Of a stretch of 64,000 bases of DNA, positions 13,038-46,666 are shown piece after piece; position 1 is the stretch's first letter; each line of letters begins with the position of its first letter. The notes under the pieces are model-generated. The model saw nothing but the letters and a program-made list of their open reading frames with translations, was not told the DNA's origin and did no database searches. The stretch spans positions 2,914,001 through 2,978,000 of the forward strand of contig CM082586.2 in assembly GCA_040954595.2 (NCBI GenBank), read 5' to 3'. Source of the stretch: Balanoglossus misakiensis (lineage: Eukaryota; Hemichordata). Position numbers and translations under genes: made by a program.

Positions 13038-13480
13038 GTTAGGTTAGGTACTTAGTACCTCCATGGTTAGAGTATCACATACTTCTGGCGGCATCACAAT
13101 CATGCGTACGCGCTTGTGCCAGTTAGAAAAAGTACACCGACCGCTTAGTCGTTTGTTGTGAAGAATGTGAGATAGATCTTATGAGCGGGTCGGTAAATGA
13201 AAGCTTCGTATCGACCTAAATAAACATGAGAGTGTGGCCGAAATGACAAGGTATTTTAGTGAAACAGCCTAGTACTGGGACACACACTTGCAAAGTATAT
13301 ATATACACGAAATGTATAACTTTCACTATGGTTGAACAGGTATCTCAATATGTAAATTTTAATTGAATATGCAAATGATGTGTTAAATATGCAAATATCT
13401 ATTAAAGTATGCAAATGAAGACCAAAACAAGAATTGAATATCTTTTTCTCCGCTTATTTTTTCAATTGCATTTTAGCAAT

Positions 13481-34985
<21,505 letters not shown>

Positions 34986-35940
34986 AAGCCAGAAGATTGG
35001 TCGAGGTTTTTTGGCCGCTGAACAGTCTGGAGGTCACCGGTTGAAGATGTTCGAGAAAATCATGGCATGCCCATGTAAGAAAGAAAAATGCAAAAATTAA
35101 TTGGTATAGAGGCTTTAACCAAGAGACTTTTTAGAGGCTTTTTTGATTGGACTTTTGAGATAAGGCATAATGCAAACAATCAGCAATAGATCATATCAAG
35201 ACACTCCAAAAATTCAAACATTTTGTATGAGACAATTCAACGTGTATATGTGATCATTATTATCTGCTGAAGAGTAGAATTGTATATTCAAAGAGTAGTT
35301 AACATTTTTGATAAAAATGTATAAATATTTAAGATATTTATTTTGGATGTGAAAAGTAGCATTAAAGAAGCCTGATAGGAATTTATGAAATGTTTTATGG
35401 AATAGGGACCTATCATGAGTTACATGATTTTGTATGCAAGTGGAAGGAGGTTTTGGAATTCATATCATAGTTACAAAGTAGAATGTGAGTCTAGAGGGTG
35501 TGTAAATATTAAATACACCCACTCCAAATCTGGTGAATACACTGTGTTCACTGTTTTCATTGAGCGATGGGTCTTGTATCATAATGAATATGCGATTTCA
35601 AAGTATTTCTTTGATGTGTACTTCTGTAGCTTTCATGGCTGTTCTGTGTAGGTTAAACGAAGAGCGTATTTCTACCTCTGATTTCAATCAAATTGCCAAC
35701 TGACTCATTTACAGAGAGTATTACAGCCGACACATTTACATGTCTAATATATAACAGGGTAATTTCTCAGTCACTGGGTATTATAGCCTCAACCGCCCTC
35801 AACCATGTATAATTTGTGTACTTTGTGCTATGTAAATTTTAGAAGAGATGTTGGCTTTTATGAAACATGATTCTGAAGTCATTTAGTTTATTCATGTCGT
35901 ATTTTTGTTTGCTTTCACTGTTTTGGGGCTTTTTTCACTC
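34986..35940 (+). other. 3' UTR and downstream flank of the Roco gene
   Basis: AT-rich, no recognisable protein. I found no unambiguous AATAAA, so the transcript end is unresolved. The 78-codon ORF at 35415-35651 has no family resemblance and is not called. Confidence 0.45.
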
Positions 35941-35995
35941 CACATAGTGCATAACGAAAGTTTGTCGCAGTTTTGTCGGTAGAGGGCGCAAGCAA

Positions 35996-36237
35996 ATGAC
36001 GTCATTCGAAGGGGGCAGGGGTCAACGTTTTAAAAATGGCGGATCACGTCGTCTGCTCTGAGCTGCCAAATGGTCCGGCGTTTTGCCTGTATGTAACGCT
36101 TCTGGACGCACAGATACCAAGGAAGAACAGAGGAATGTGGTTAAAATATCTTTGTTTGCATGGTGTCACGTGAGCATGTGTGGGGAGCTGTCACTGCGTT
36201 AGAGAAGTTATCTGAACAAGGCCGGCCAGTGTGCATG
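35996..36237 (+). promoter_or_regulatory. CRE/YY1 promoter with an orphan first coding exon
   Basis: ATGACGTCAT (35996-36005) is a perfect CRE and AAAATGGCGG (36033-36042) a YY1-type start element. An ATG at 36160 opens 26 codons ending exactly at a strong donor (ATG|GTAAGT, 36237/36238), phase 0. The predicted start is MVSREHVWGAVTALEKL. I cannot name the protein and found no continuation exon in the window; the intron may be very long. Confidence 0.45.
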
Positions 36238-37160
36238 GTAAGTCAACTTTCAAATTTTTTCTGAGCGCAACATACAAAAGCCGATAAAACCCGTGGGTGC
36301 TCTATGACTACATTGGTTCTCTCTCGCTGTAGTCCCAATAGACACATTTACTTCACTTCACCAAATGTCACTCAGCGCCGAGGGCGAACTGCGTGTACCA
36401 TGTGTACTATTGACAAGGACTATTTTCCATTACGCATTGATCACCAATGTACAACTACATGGACGCTGGAAACCTTGGTACTGGCGTGACATTAATTTTA
36501 TTCATAGGCCACATTAATGATAACATATGAAGTCACTGATCAAAAACAATATCGACAGAACTGTTATGTACGAGTATGTATTGATTCTCCTCATGACATC
36601 TGCGAAATTTGCATCGATCTTTCAATCAATGGAAAGGTAGCTAGCTGAAGGTATACGTTTTAACAAAAGCATTTTAAAGATGAAATGCATGATGCGTCTC
36701 CGTTGAGAATATAACAGTTTTCACAAATTTTAGTACAAGATTAAATATCTGTCTGTCTAACAACCATTACCACTATGATATAGCAAATGTAAATTAAAAC
36801 AGAATCGCCTTAAAGCACTGTCAAGTGATGATACCAGCTATCCATAACCAGCCACATTAAATGAGCTATAACATTAGATTGGCAGGAGCGTGACTAGCAC
36901 TACAGATAATAATAGCAGATAATTAGCAAGCCTTGTGAATAATTTTCTTAAGGCAAAAATCCATGCTTATTCAGTGCTACATAAAATGATTGAGTCAGCT
37001 AAACTCTAACGAACGGGGAATGATCTAGCGCATGCATGGTGTAAGGATGTTTATGTTTTGCTTCTAAGTTGACAAAAAATATCAGAGCTAAATAATGTCA
37101 GTTATGTAGCAGCCATCGTCAGTATTTTTCTTCTGTCGAACGACGTACGTACTTTCGTAA
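36238..37160. other. No gene seen
   Basis: AT-rich sequence between the orphan exon donor and the GPCR stop codon. It probably holds intron of the plus-strand gene and the 3' UTR of the GPCR. I see no motif or repeat worth naming. Confidence 0.5.
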
Positions 37161-38216
37161 CTAGACAGTGCTTGGCCCGCCTACTCCTTCGTTCTCCGTT
37201 GATTGGGTCATCCTGGTGTCCAGACTCATGTCAGTTGGACGATTGGTTGAATTCGGTGCTTGTGCCACCTGGTTTGTACGTCCGCGTTTTCGGAATAGTT
37301 TTCCCGTCAGTAGCTCTTTGTACGCTTCTTTGAAGTGCCTGTTGTTGATGCCGTACAGGAAGGGGTTCATGACGCCTCCAATATGAAGTAACGGGTACAT
37401 CAAGATCATGGCCTCTGGTGGTGGTCGTTGGCCGTAGAGCTGGTAACAGTTGATCAGGATGACGACCGGCAAGTAACCGAGCATGACCATGAAGAAGACG
37501 CCGACAATGACCAGCAGCATACGGACCTCCTGTGAAGATGGACCATTTGCACCGGCACTTTGCGACTGGTGGCTCTGAACGCGACGCCTGCTCTTCATCA
37601 CGTAGACGATGATCGGAAGGTACACCAAAGGTACAATAATCGAAGGGGTGTAGAACAGGAGTACAAAGAGAACTTGGGTACCGGGCATCTGACAACGAAA
37701 AGATGGTGGTGAGTATCTTGATCGAGATGTGTCTTGAAACACGGCGTACTCATTCGCTATCGGAAAACACCAGGCAAATACAAATGCAAGTGCCAGCGTA
37801 ACTTTGTTGGTAAGTCGACGGTACTTCTCGTTGTGGACGATGAAGATGTACCGATTGATGGAGATGAATGCTGTCAGCCAGAGCGAAACTGAAACCAGTA
37901 CCGGGTTGAGGACGTTGTGTACCAGACAGAATTTGGCTCCCAAGCGCCACTTTCGGTGCAGATAGGAATCTGCCGTTGGGAGCAATACGAAGATTGCTGC
38001 AATGATGTCTGTCACGCTCAGGTTGACCAAGAACATATTCATCGACGACCTCAGTTTCTTCTTGAAGAAAACTATCAAGATGAACAGAGTATTGCCGAAG
38101 ATTGCTCCCAACGCCAGGATGATCTCGAGAGCACCGGACAGGTCGGTCGCCCATGACACCGGCAGTACAATCTCAGGCGCAGTGCGGCTATCGTTACTGG
38201 AAACCGTGCTGTTCAT
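37161..38216 (-). CDS. Class A (rhodopsin-type) G protein-coupled receptor, NRY subgroup
   Basis: Single-exon, 351-residue seven-helix receptor at the cell surface. The N-terminus has Asn-x-Ser/Thr glycosylation sites and no signal peptide. TM1 has GNTLF, TM2 has NLSVTDI (the conserved Asp), and TM3 ends INRYIFIV, so the DRY motif is NRY. TM6 (MLGYLPVVIL) lacks the usual CWxP. TM7 has NPFLY (NPxxY), followed by helix-8-like NRHFKEAYKELL. The NRY and sequence style fit the melatonin receptor / GPR84 / Moody-Tre1 group; the ligand cannot be read from the sequence. The intronless structure might reflect retroposition or simple loss of introns. Confidence 0.9.
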   Translation of the reverse strand: MNSTVSSNDSRTAPEIVLPVSWATDLSGALEIILALGAIFGNTLFILIVFFKKKLRSSMNMFLVNLSVTDIIAAIFVLLPTADSYLHRKWRLGAKFCLVHNVLNPVLVSVSLWLTAFISINRYIFIVHNEKYRRLTNKVTLALAFVFAWCFPIANEYAVFQDTSRSRYSPPSFRCQMPGTQVLFVLLFYTPSIIVPLVYLPIIVYVMKSRRRVQSHQSQSAGANGPSSQEVRMLLVIVGVFFMVMLGYLPVVILINCYQLYGQRPPPEAMILMYPLLHIGGVMNPFLYGINNRHFKEAYKELLTGKLFRKRGRTNQVAQAPNSTNRPTDMSLDTRMTQSTENEGVGGPSTV

Positions 38217-39934
38217 GCTTTAAGTCTGTGTACAGCTCTCGTAGTTGTACAGAAGCGAATGAACGCAAACTTCCCGGTAAATAAGTTCATATGTGATGCG
38301 TGCGACAAAGTGGATAGGCTGTCACTGAAATTAACATAAATGTGCATGGATGTACGCATTTTCAAAATTTCTGGATGACGTACAATCAACGTACCGAACG
38401 CCAACTTACATCTTTACCGCCATCGGCAATGAAAAATGAATAAAACCCACTTGAGAGAGTGTATTCCATTCAAGAAATTCTACCCTACTAAAAAATTGGA
38501 CTCGTACTGTTCAATTTTCATTACAAGCCCACAAGGGTTGAACATTATCTATATACGTAATTTAAGAAGTGATATACACACGTGGATGGATAAATCTGAA
38601 TGGAGGACACCCCAAGGACCCTGTCGCATAAAGTCAAAAGCAATTTGATGGTCATGAGCAGCTTCCGAAAACTAGATCTGGGAAAAAGGGGACATATTCA
38701 TACTTTTTGTGGCAATGGTTTACACGTTGTAACAAGGACCCACCCAGGATCTTTTAAAATGAAGATGTTTAAGATTTCAAACCAGACAAGCCATTTCCGA
38801 GAAATTCGATTTTGTCCATTAAAAAGCAAACGTTGCGCCCAAAACGCTTGATTGATATTTTCGTCACAATTTCGACACGATAAGGACATTCTTAGAACGA
38901 CATGTATATTATTTGTACCAATCTGAATGACACTAATCTGCACGAGCTTACTCTTTAGAGAAGATTGATGGCAAAAAAATGAATGAAGAAAATAATAGTT
39001 TATAATGTAAAAGCAAATCTCTATAGGCCTATAGTCTTCCCCAGGTATATAGTACACGCAAACCAATTTTCAAAGCAATCTGACTAGTACTTTTAACTTT
39101 TACTCAGCTTCATGAAAATAACTGGTTTGATGGTGTTTCCATGTTGTCTGCTACGGTACGTATAAGATAAAAAATATGGCTTTGAATAAAAGCCCACAGG
39201 AAACATGCAGTGCGCCAATTTTTAAATGTTCGTCATCGAAGAGAAGGTCGCGATTTCCTCCCCTTTGAAATCGACGACAATGCACAATGCATGTTTTGGC
39301 AGGATCTCGAATTCACAAGAAGTATCCGCGTTGCCGCTAACCATAAATGCGGTAAACACCAATTGAGGTGATCATACCTGAACCTTTAACCGTCCTTGCT
39401 GTGTTTAGCGGTGTGGTGCTTGCAAGGCAAGGAATTTGCCGGCGTCCCTTCGTGTCATTCAAAGACACGAACCTCTCGGAATTCACGCAGAACTGTACCT
39501 CACAACCCATTCTTGAAAACAACCTCCGCGTGGCCTTCAACTAGGAACCTGGCGAGTATCAAGGCGTCTAAACGCGACTGTTTGAACATTCCTCCATTGT
39601 GTGTATTGGAGGTTTTGCACTTTCGAACAAGAGAACCCAGTAGACAATTTAAAATTCAACAATTGATACCAGAAGCCCTTTGCGATGGAAGGCGGCAACG
39701 TTTGACACGTGTTGTGGCAGAATTTCAACAAAGAGAAAAGTGGTAAACAAGCGAGATGACGCTAATCTGAAAGTTTCCCCGTCGTCTGTATTGGGTCTGT
39801 TGTGTTGTAAGTTAAAAAGAATGTATACGAAGCTGCTATATAGGTGGTGTACTGGTAGTTATCAATTAACACACGAAAGGTAATAAGTAAAATTAAGAGA
39901 CGACAAACAACTGAATTAGTTAAGCATCTTAAAG
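38217..39934. other. Intergenic, no supported gene
   Basis: Contains GPCR upstream sequence and AT-rich DNA. An open stretch on the plus strand at 39396-39746 (116 codons) has no start context, domain or splice support and is left uncalled. Confidence 0.5.
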
Positions 39935-39940
39935 TTTATT
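39935..39940 (-). terminator. Poly(A) signal of the DED gene
   Basis: AATAAA on the minus strand, 377 bases beyond the stop of the tandem-DED protein. Confidence 0.6.
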
Positions 39941-40316
39941 AATTGCAAACAAAACGCCGAGCGACTAGTGAGCTAGTGTAATATTGCGAGCAAAACGGTT
40001 AGATTTTTCCAGCATATACAGTAAATGTGTAATTAATTTTGATTTATGCGCCTGTCATTAATAGAGCTTGCAAACCACGGTCACTCCACACAAGTGGTCT
40101 TATGCACACAGTACAGGTCATGACACTCGTTGTTGTTATCGACTGTTTCTGCGTACACGTCCTCATCGGCGATGGCACATTGTTGTATGTTCTGGATCGT
40201 TTGTGGTATCAAAGGTTGCACAGGTGAACAATGGCGGGTGTTTATAAGGCGAATTGCAAAATGCGTGTGCGGCAAAGGAGATGAACCCAATAGCATGGCA
40301 GCCACTGGCTTCAAAG

Positions 40317-41206
40317 TTAGTTTTCCCGTTTAATCTCCGACTCAAGCAGCAGAATCTTCGCTTTACTGAAAAAAAGCACAGAAATAAAATATGTTTTAGC
40401 AACAGGATAATATTTGTCAAGACGTGATCTTCTAAATACCTGATATGTATTTTACTACTGGAAACATTAACGTCCATTATTAACGAGGCGTGTAAATTCG
40501 CTATTTTCTGTAATTTCAAATATTTAGTAGTTTCAATCAATAAGTGGTTAAACCCATCTGCACCGGGTACATATTTTCGATTTGGATTATAAAGTTGGTG
40601 AACTTGACGTACTTCTTGCAAACCTTTCTCCTCCTCGTATTTTTGCACAACTTCAACCAGAAGGGGACGATGCATCGTGTTGAATAGGTTTTTCAGAAAC
40701 TCCAGATTGTTTTCTGCTATGAATCCAGTCTCTAGCAGCTTGTTGAAGATGTCGGTCGGGTCGTCCATTTTCATCATGTCGCGTTTCGATATCTGTTGGC
40801 CAGTCACCAGGTAACGTATAGCACCTTCATCTTCCGCCGCTATCTTGTTGTTTAAGTCGTCAAAGAGCTTCTGCAAGGGGCCGATTTCTGACGGGGTTGT
40901 GGCCTGCTGTCTTGAAGACAGGTGTTTTCTTTCGTATTCTGCAACGTACTTCTCCATCAACGGCTCTCTGTTTATGTTGATGAGAATTTCCTTCAGGAAG
41001 TCCACGTTATTTTCCGATATAAACCCACCCTCCTGTAACTTCTGGAAGATTTCCATTGGTGATTTCAGTCCTTCCAAAACACGCTTGGCGATTTGGTTGC
41101 CACATAAGAAGAACCCAATTCTTTTCTCTTCGTCTTTTGACAGGTGGTTGTGCAAATCAAAGAGTAGCGTCTGAAATTGATTTACATTTGTGTCAGGTTC
41201 TGCCAT
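40317..41206 (-). CDS. Tandem death-effector-domain protein without caspase domain
   Basis: Predicted 271-residue cytoplasmic adaptor or decoy. Exons: 41206-40440 and 40365-40317; intron GT/AG, phases fit, stop TAA at 40317-40319. DED1 (about residues 8-85) shows FFLCGNQIAKRVLEGL, IFQKLQEGGFISENN and FLKEILININR. DED2 (about 110-185) repeats the pattern with YLVTGQQISKRDMM, IFNKLLETGFIAENN and FLKNLFNTMHR. The layout is that of caspase-8/FLIP prodomains. A helical tail of about 70 residues follows (LLLESEIKREN end) and there is no protease domain. The RxDL motif usual in DEDs is not kept (REPL and RPLL). Reading through the intron gives a longer 347-residue frame, but the spliced form has better splice sites and a coherent end. 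Confidence 0.88.
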
Positions 41207-42052
41207 AATGTCTGCCTTATGAAAGTAGCCTTAAAATGCTGCACTTTTTTCTGCTACAGACACTCGCTTCACGACTGGACACCGTTTGCCAAAATTTTCG
41301 GTTTCATAAAGGTATATATCGTAGTTTATCAACGGGCATGCGCACTACACCGATCGAAACTAATTGAGTGATTGAATCATCACTATAAAAAGAAGGAAGT
41401 ACACACCGGCAATAAATATCAAAAAAAGGTCGTTTATAATCCTACTTTTCCTTAAAAGTTTATCGATTCCGATTTCTCTTGGTTTCCTTTTTTTTTTTTA
41501 CGAAACTAGCATTTCCATGCTAACATTGTACCAGCATTCACTAACGTGAAGGGTTAGTCAAACCATTTATTGCAGACAAAGGTGCAAAGGTATGTCACCC
41601 TACGTGTCAAAACACGGGTCTTAAATCTAGGTCGCACACAACAGCGGGTCAGATTAGGCAAGTTGATTTACTAGTATATTACCGGACACGGACCGGACTT
41701 GGCAAACACTAGCGGAATGAGTCCACAGGTGCAGAAAAAGACGGGGTCAATTTCAGTTTCGGTCTTGACTTGAATTTTGTGTGGTCTGATCATCAGTGGT
41801 CTTTCGTCATTTTGGGTGTTGATGATAACTGGCCTTATTTAAGAATTGCCAATGATGAGGTTATAATCTTCAGAGCAGGGATCTCTAAATAGCAATACTA
41901 TGAAAAACAGATGTGGTTGAAAACACAGACTTGAATCATAGTGAGGTACGACAATTTGTAGCGATTTCTTGTACTTAATATCACAGTGACCAAGGAATGG
42001 CCATTTAAATGACAGGTCAGGACGGAGTCAGCATGTTAAAGTAAATATGACA
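41207..42052. other. Intergenic, nothing recognised
   Basis: Presumed DED-gene promoter and downstream flank of the GH65 gene. No repeat or coding signal stands out apart from a T run at 41489-41499. Confidence 0.5.
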
Positions 42053-42058
42053 TTTATT
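42053..42058 (-). terminator. Poly(A) signal of the GH65 gene
   Basis: AATAAA on the minus strand, about 140 bases beyond the stop at 42196-42198. Confidence 0.65.
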
Positions 42059-42195
42059 GGGAAATTGAACGTCTGTTAAACTTTATAAAACTGAAAATGA
42101 AATGGCTATAGTAGGGTATAAATCTGAGAGAGAATGAAAATTTTAAAATTTGTAGGAGTGCGTCGTTTACAGAAATGAGCAGAGGAGTTTGGTGT

Positions 42196-45100
42196 TCAAC
42201 TTGTCGACTGTTCTCTGATGAGATATTTGCTTCTCTCTTTCTGGAGGGGTTTACCTGAAATGAACAACACATCAACATTTTTAGTGCAAGTGAATTGACT
42301 ACTTGTAAGTGTTTCTGCATGTGTTCAATTCTGAGTTTGTGTGTATTTCTACATTCCATCAAGAAAGTCAGTTTTTCATTATTACCTTTCTCAAATACCT
42401 CCTCCGTCTCCTTGTGAACAAGCACCAATACAGCAGCACTCTCAGTCTTAGTAACCATGGTAATTGTCACCATGGTTTCCCCAACCTCAATATCAAATGA
42501 GGCACCCAAGTACTTGATTCCAGAATAGGTCAATTTATTGGTTTCCGTCGGCAACACTGGATTGAATTCCAGGTGGTCAGTATATATACGGAATCCTCCG
42601 TTTCCAAATATGACAGTCTGTAGAAACCCACCCATTCCTGTGATGAAGTTGTAAGCACCACTGCCATCAGCCACTTCAGTCCAGGTCTGAAATTAATCAA
42701 CAACAATTTGTCAAATTAGACTTGAATCAGGGATATAGAGCCTCATACTTCAAGTCTTCACCAAGTATCTTTATACTTCATTGCCATACTAACATGTATA
42801 TGTAAATACTATTATATCATGCAGAAATTGACTCAAAGCTTTTACGAATTATGTTTGTTAGAGTGCATACTGGACTACACACCCCACTCTCCGGAACTCG
42901 TGTCATTTGTGATTTTTCTACTTTCACCCTTGAGGGCAGTATTACCTTGAAAGGTTCCTGTATATTGGCAAAGCATCTCTGAAACACATCATACGCTTTC
43001 TGGTACTCGGCTAGTTCCAACCAGCCAATAGCAAACATGCTCCACGTCATGGCTGGCCCCCATTGGTCGGTGACTTTATCGTAATTGACGAGATCATTTC
43101 TCCTGACGTGTGGTGGCATTTCATAGTTCAGTGGGTGGCCTAATAAAATAACATCTGCCTGTTTCACTTCAGTTCCTGCAGCAAAATGAGACGTATTTAA
43201 CCTCTTGCACTCTGACCCCACAGTGACCTTTGACATCACTCGGATAAACCATCAACTTACCTAATGTATAGCCATCAAACTCAAGATGATATTGATTCAA
43301 GTCATCAAATGGAATATACAAGTTATCAGCAATCATAGACCACTGGCTAGGTATCTCCCCGCTTCTCCCAATCAGCTTAGCAGCAAACGATGGCAGGCAC
43401 AGGCTTATCTTGGCAACCACATTGGTGTAAACGGAATTATCAACGCATCGGTGGTATTCATCAGGGGGCATCACTCCTAGAAAGAGAGGAACAATATCGA
43501 CAAGCAGAGATTGGCCATGAAACTGTGGTTAGGATGGTCACAAGCGTGTTGTCTTACATGTAAATTAATTTGAGAAATAAACAGCAATGATCACTTAAAT
43601 ACAAAGGGTGCAAACATACATATTGATATATAATAACCGGTACATTTTATACATACATTGTATTTATCTCATTTCTGTAACTGCTACCAAACTTACAGCT
43701 TACAGTCTGTGAAAATGCAGTGAATTTAAAGTAAAACAATATTTTTTCACTACCTTTGATGACATATTTCCCTGTACTCTGATCCATCTCTGCTCGACTT
43801 TCCCAGAACTCAGCAATACCAGTGATCAGCTCCCATCCACCGTCTTGAAGCAGGAATTCCTCATCTCTGGTCACTGACAGATACTGCTGAATTGCCAGTG
43901 CTATGTCACCTGTGATGTGTTGTTCATAGTCTGCATACGCTGCCCCAGGACACACTTCAACGCCTAGGATGTTTGTCAAACAGACAGACATAACTGATTA
44001 TCTGTGCTAGTACATGCCTCAATGCTATTACGCAGTGATAAAATATTCCTTTCAGTGCACAATTTTCACAATAGATTTACTATCAAGAATGCACAGTCAA
44101 CATTTTCCATGCTTTATCAATATAGACTACACTACTGCTTGTACCTGAATATGCACTTTCCCATGGAAACATGGCTCCCTTGTATCCATGGGGACTGGCA
44201 TTCCTCTTTGCTGCCTCCAAGTTTCTGACTCGATACATCAGCATCATCTTCGCTAGCGACGGATGAAACAGTAGAATTGGCGGATACATCCACGTTTCCA
44301 TGTCCCAAAAGACGTGACCATTGTAGTCGTCATCGTGGGTTTTGCCTCCTGTTGCTAGGCTACCAGGACTCAGTCCGTAAAAGATGAAATCCGTTGACCT
44401 GGCTGTCAGCGGTGGAAGCGAGCTCAAGATGTAATACATACAGGCGTAGGTGGCCTTGGATAAAAATAAATCCCCATCCACATTGACACATCCCTGCTCC
44501 CATTTATAGTGCCATGCATCAACGTGGCTATTTCGCAGACCAGGTCCTTTCTCGGCCAAGTCCACGCCGATCTCAAAGAGCTGCAAAGACTGACGTTTGT
44601 CCAGAGATAATGAAGACAGCAAGGTCCAGGTGTGAGTGTGATCGCCAGCTGGTAAAGTCAACTCACTCGGTGACTCACTGCAGTACATGTGAATCTCTGG
44701 ATGGCCACTGGTGGCACTCTCCGCTGTCACAATTCTACCATGCAGGTACCTGTACCAACAGACATTTGAAAGTTTACAACTTAGTGCAGATGTGTTTCCA
44801 CAGCCAGCAAGAAACCACGAAAAACAGTGGACGAACTTTGGACACTTCACACATCAGTAGTGTTAGTATTACATGTATTATAAAAATCATACACTGACCT
44901 AACACTGTCTTGTGTTGAGATGCTGAAGTCAAGATCTGGCGTGTCCGGATGAAAATGATCAGTAAGTGCCACTGTGATTGGCTCTTGGTAGCTCTCATTT
45001 CTTTGAATGGTGAATTCGCTGACCAATAGCTGAACGTATAACTGATGAGCATAGATCTGCTGCTGGATAGTGAAATCTTTTGTCTTTATTTGATGAGAAA

Positions 45101-45429
45101 AAATTCCTGAAAAAGGAGATCATTGAGTGAGTTAAATATTTTTCTTACAAAATGTGACTCAAACAAAAATCATTTAGTGCATGTACACCATATAAAAAAT
45201 AATATTTAAAACTTTACCTTTTTTGATATCAAGAACATAAACTTCTGTGAGCTCACTGGCACTTGAATTCAGTGACATGCGTAGGTTGCATGGAGATGGT
45301 ATCTTAGCTCTGTGTGTTCTGCTACCAGCTCCATTATACAAACCATTCATGTACAATACATCACTGTAAACAATAGTTGCTAGGTAACCATTTCCAACTG
45401 TTGCCATGCAACGCTCATCCTTGGGCAAC
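42196..45429 (-). CDS. PGGHG: GH65 protein-glucosylgalactosylhydroxylysine glucosidase (ATHL1-like)
   Basis: Glycoside hydrolase that removes glucose from the disaccharide on collagen hydroxylysine. Exons in transcript order: 45429-45218, 45106-44899, 44749-44145, 43963-43754, 43476-43261, 43175-42946, 42686-42386, 42254-42196; phases fit and yield about 680 residues, against 737 in the human protein. Strong family phrases: NGLYNGAGSRTHRA near the start, YNGHVFWDMETWMYP (Asp of the substrate site), VMPPDEYHRCVDNSVYTN (PDEY holds the GH65 general-acid Glu), VKQADVILLGHP, GPAMTWSMFAIGWLEL and ADGSGAYNFITGMGGFLQ. The very first exon is unresolved. Candidates are an ATG at 45738 spliced to this exon, or an in-frame ATG just upstream of LPKDER. 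No signal peptide is seen. Confidence 0.93.
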
Positions 45430-46012
45430 CTTATCATAAACACATGATTTAGAGAAAACATTAAACTTAAAGCAGTGTTATACACCAAATTTACATATGC
45501 TCATACAAGGCAACAAGGGGCGTGTCTATAAGTCTAATGACCATGTGTGTGGTGGTGCACTTATTTTTTGACGTGGCCATCCACATAACAATCTGTGATT
45601 GGCTGGATATCCACCAGCTTTCCCCCTGGTAGAAGTACCGTGGCTTAATTTATGCATGCCAGTACGACAACATGACTGGCCTCCAATACTCACGACCACT
45701 CCGTATACAAAGCAAGTGCGCGAGCGGTCCGCGGACATAATTTGTGTACATGGACTTACCTGCTGGTTTTAAAGATCGTATTCTCAGTGGCTATGTCTCT
45801 AATGTCAATTTGCATCATGTTCTTGTGGCGATCTCCAGCGCCTACTTCAGATGTATCCCTGGTAGGAACCTAGAGAGGGGCGTGGCAGTCTTTAACCTTG
45901 TCTGGTCCCCTGCCCCAATCCCACCGCTGGCTGCGCTACGTAAATTGAAGGGGACCATATACTTTTCAGGACGAAAGTCGCCTGCTATTAAAGAACATAG
46001 ATAGTCAAGTAC
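45430..46012. promoter_or_regulatory. Shared region between divergent GH65 and IFI44-like genes
   Basis: Presumed start region for both genes. A minus-strand ATG at 45738 opens 15 codons up to a GTGAGT donor and could be the GH65 first exon. The plus-strand ORF at 45744-46004 has no family resemblance. No TATA box is evident. Confidence 0.4.
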
Positions 46013-46617
46013 ATGCAAATGGAAGATTCGTTGGCAAAAGGAGTACAATGCACAGAGGACTCAGGAGAGGGTCCACAGCACCAGATACAACCAGGAACCT
46101 CAACCGACCACAGTTCTACTCGATCTGAGAACGATGGTAAGCTCGTGGTTGGAACTTTCTCGACTTTAGGCCTAACTACTTCCTGGTGGCCGCAACTTAG
46201 TTCAGTGACGCTCGTTCCAAAAGCTAATACTTGTAACTGCGAATATGTTTAATGTTCAAAACACAAGGACAAAACATTTTAGAGAAGAACATTGAGTTTG
46301 CCTCCTATACATAATCTTAACACTTAAATTTATCACTTCATAATCATTATACATAATAGTTTAAGGATTGCGGCCATTATAAATGACCTTTATTCTGAGA
46401 ATCTCAAAACGAAAGAGAAACTAACGCGGTGCTTGATGTAGCTGTATGTCCAGTGTCAGTCCAAACGAATAACCTTATGAACATATCATGGAGTCATCAA
46501 GCCAGTAACCACATGATGCCATATCACATGACTGTAATTTGCTATATACCTGTAATTTTAGGGGCAGAATAATTCTCAGATCCAAATAAGTTCTATGAGT
46601 GTCACGTTCATTTATTC

Positions 46618-46666
<49 letters not shown>

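Noticed and set aside
39396-39746. 116-codon plus-strand ORF
   Set aside because: No domain, no convincing start or splice context; compositional bias does not support coding.
40163-40440. Read-through C-terminal extension of the DED protein (347-residue frame)
   Set aside because: It crosses a good GT/AG intron. The spliced form gives a coherent helical end and stop at 40317.
45744-46004. 86-codon plus-strand ORF upstream of the IFI44-like gene
   Set aside because: No family resemblance; it does not join in phase by a clear splice site to the GTPase exons.
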